A stretch of DNA of 6,723 nt from NCBI GenBank assembly GCA_002278985.1, contig NCJP01000090.1:1-6723 (forward strand). The letters run 5' to 3'. This document shows, one piece after another, positions 6,516 through 6,723 of the stretch. Origin of the DNA: Erythrobacter sp. 34-65-8 (GTDB taxonomy: Bacteria; Pseudomonadota; Alphaproteobacteria; Sphingomonadales; Sphingomonadaceae). The stretch's first letter is position 1, and every line of letters starts with the position of its first letter. The notes below the pieces were generated by a model that was not told the DNA's origin, searched no databases, and was given only the letters and a program-made list of their open reading frames with translations. A program made the translations under genes and the position numbers.

Positions 6516-6723
6516 ATGCGCCCGGACATTCTCAACCCCCTGTTTGCCGAAACCGAGACGCTCGATGGCGTCGGTCCGAAGCTGCGCAAGCCGCTGGATA
6601 AGCTCGGCCTCACGCGGGTGCGCGATCTGGCCTATCACCTGCCTGAACGATTCGTCTCGCGCCGCCCGGTCGCCAGCCTCGACGATGTGGCCGAGGGCGA
6701 GCAGGTGGTCATCGCCCTGACTG
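6516..6723 (+). CDS. recG: ATP-dependent DNA helicase RecG, N-terminal fragment (3' end outside window)
   Basis: RecG is an SF2 translocase that remodels stalled replication forks and branched recombination intermediates. Only the first 69 codons are inside the window, with no stop before the edge. They begin MRPDILNPLF and continue with LDGVGPKLRKPLDKLGL (16-32), a helix-hairpin-helix-like segment, and RVRDLAYHLPERFVSRRPV (34-52), the typical entry into the RecG wedge region. The motor motifs lie outside. ATG at 6516 is chosen because it gives the family N-terminus exactly; no Shine-Dalgarno precedes it, and a TATA-like element lies only nine bases upstream. The neighbouring sdhE-mfd pair on the other strand matches an order I recall from sphingomonads. 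Confidence 0.9.
   Translation, partial: MRPDILNPLFAETETLDGVGPKLRKPLDKLGLTRVRDLAYHLPERFVSRRPVASLDDVAEGEQVVIALT

Noticed and set aside
6358..6720. 120-codon open frame on the + strand across sdhE and the start of recG
   Set aside because: It is out of frame with recG and antisense to sdhE, and its translation has no family resemblance.
1..6723. Mobile element, CRISPR array, toxin-antitoxin or defence system
   Set aside because: All of the sequence is accounted for by core genes and short regulatory gaps. I saw no direct repeats, transposase or integrase motifs, or shift in base use, and the tRNA-Asn 3' end shows no neighbouring integrase.

Overview
This window looks like a stretch of ordinary core chromosome from a GC-rich alphaproteobacterium, most likely of the order Sphingomonadales (Erythrobacter, Novosphingobium or Sphingomonas type). 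The placement rests on the alphaproteobacterial flavour of the SecA C-terminus, NAD kinase, SdhE, Mfd and RecG proteins, and on the sdhE-mfd pair divergent from recG, an order I recall from that group; no database search was possible. I see no mobile elements, CRISPR arrays, phage genes or defence genes, and no gene with foreign-looking composition.

Layout. Positions 1-771 hold the 3' end of secA (+), ending in the zinc-binding tail. A strong, bidirectional intrinsic terminator (789-827) separates it from a convergent tRNA-Asn(GTT) gene on the - strand (847-921). Next, also on the - strand, is an NAD kinase gene (989-1777, TTG start). It is divergent from a free-standing EAL-domain c-di-GMP phosphodiesterase gene on the + strand (1895-2716). 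That gene runs into, and overlaps by 15 bp, the 3' end of a full-length mfd (2702-6190, -). Upstream of mfd, two bases away, lies sdhE (6193-6459, -). It is divergent from recG, whose first 69 codons (6516-6723, +) close the window.

How the genes relate. sdhE and mfd form a tight transcription unit in which mfd has no visible Shine-Dalgarno and is probably translated by coupling. Mfd (transcription-coupled repair) and RecG (fork and recombination-intermediate remodelling) are both superfamily 2 DNA translocases on either side of a 56-bp divergent promoter region. tRNA-Asn and NAD kinase each have a sigma70-type promoter candidate with a TTGCCA -35 box and a 17-bp spacer; the two promoters match at 19 of 25 aligned positions. 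NAD kinase transcripts may also read through into the tRNA.

I do not see an undescribed system here. The observations worth a second look are regulatory and architectural: the twin promoters, the nadK/EAL divergent control region, the EAL/mfd stop-codon overlap, sdhE-mfd coupling and a possibly leaderless recG.
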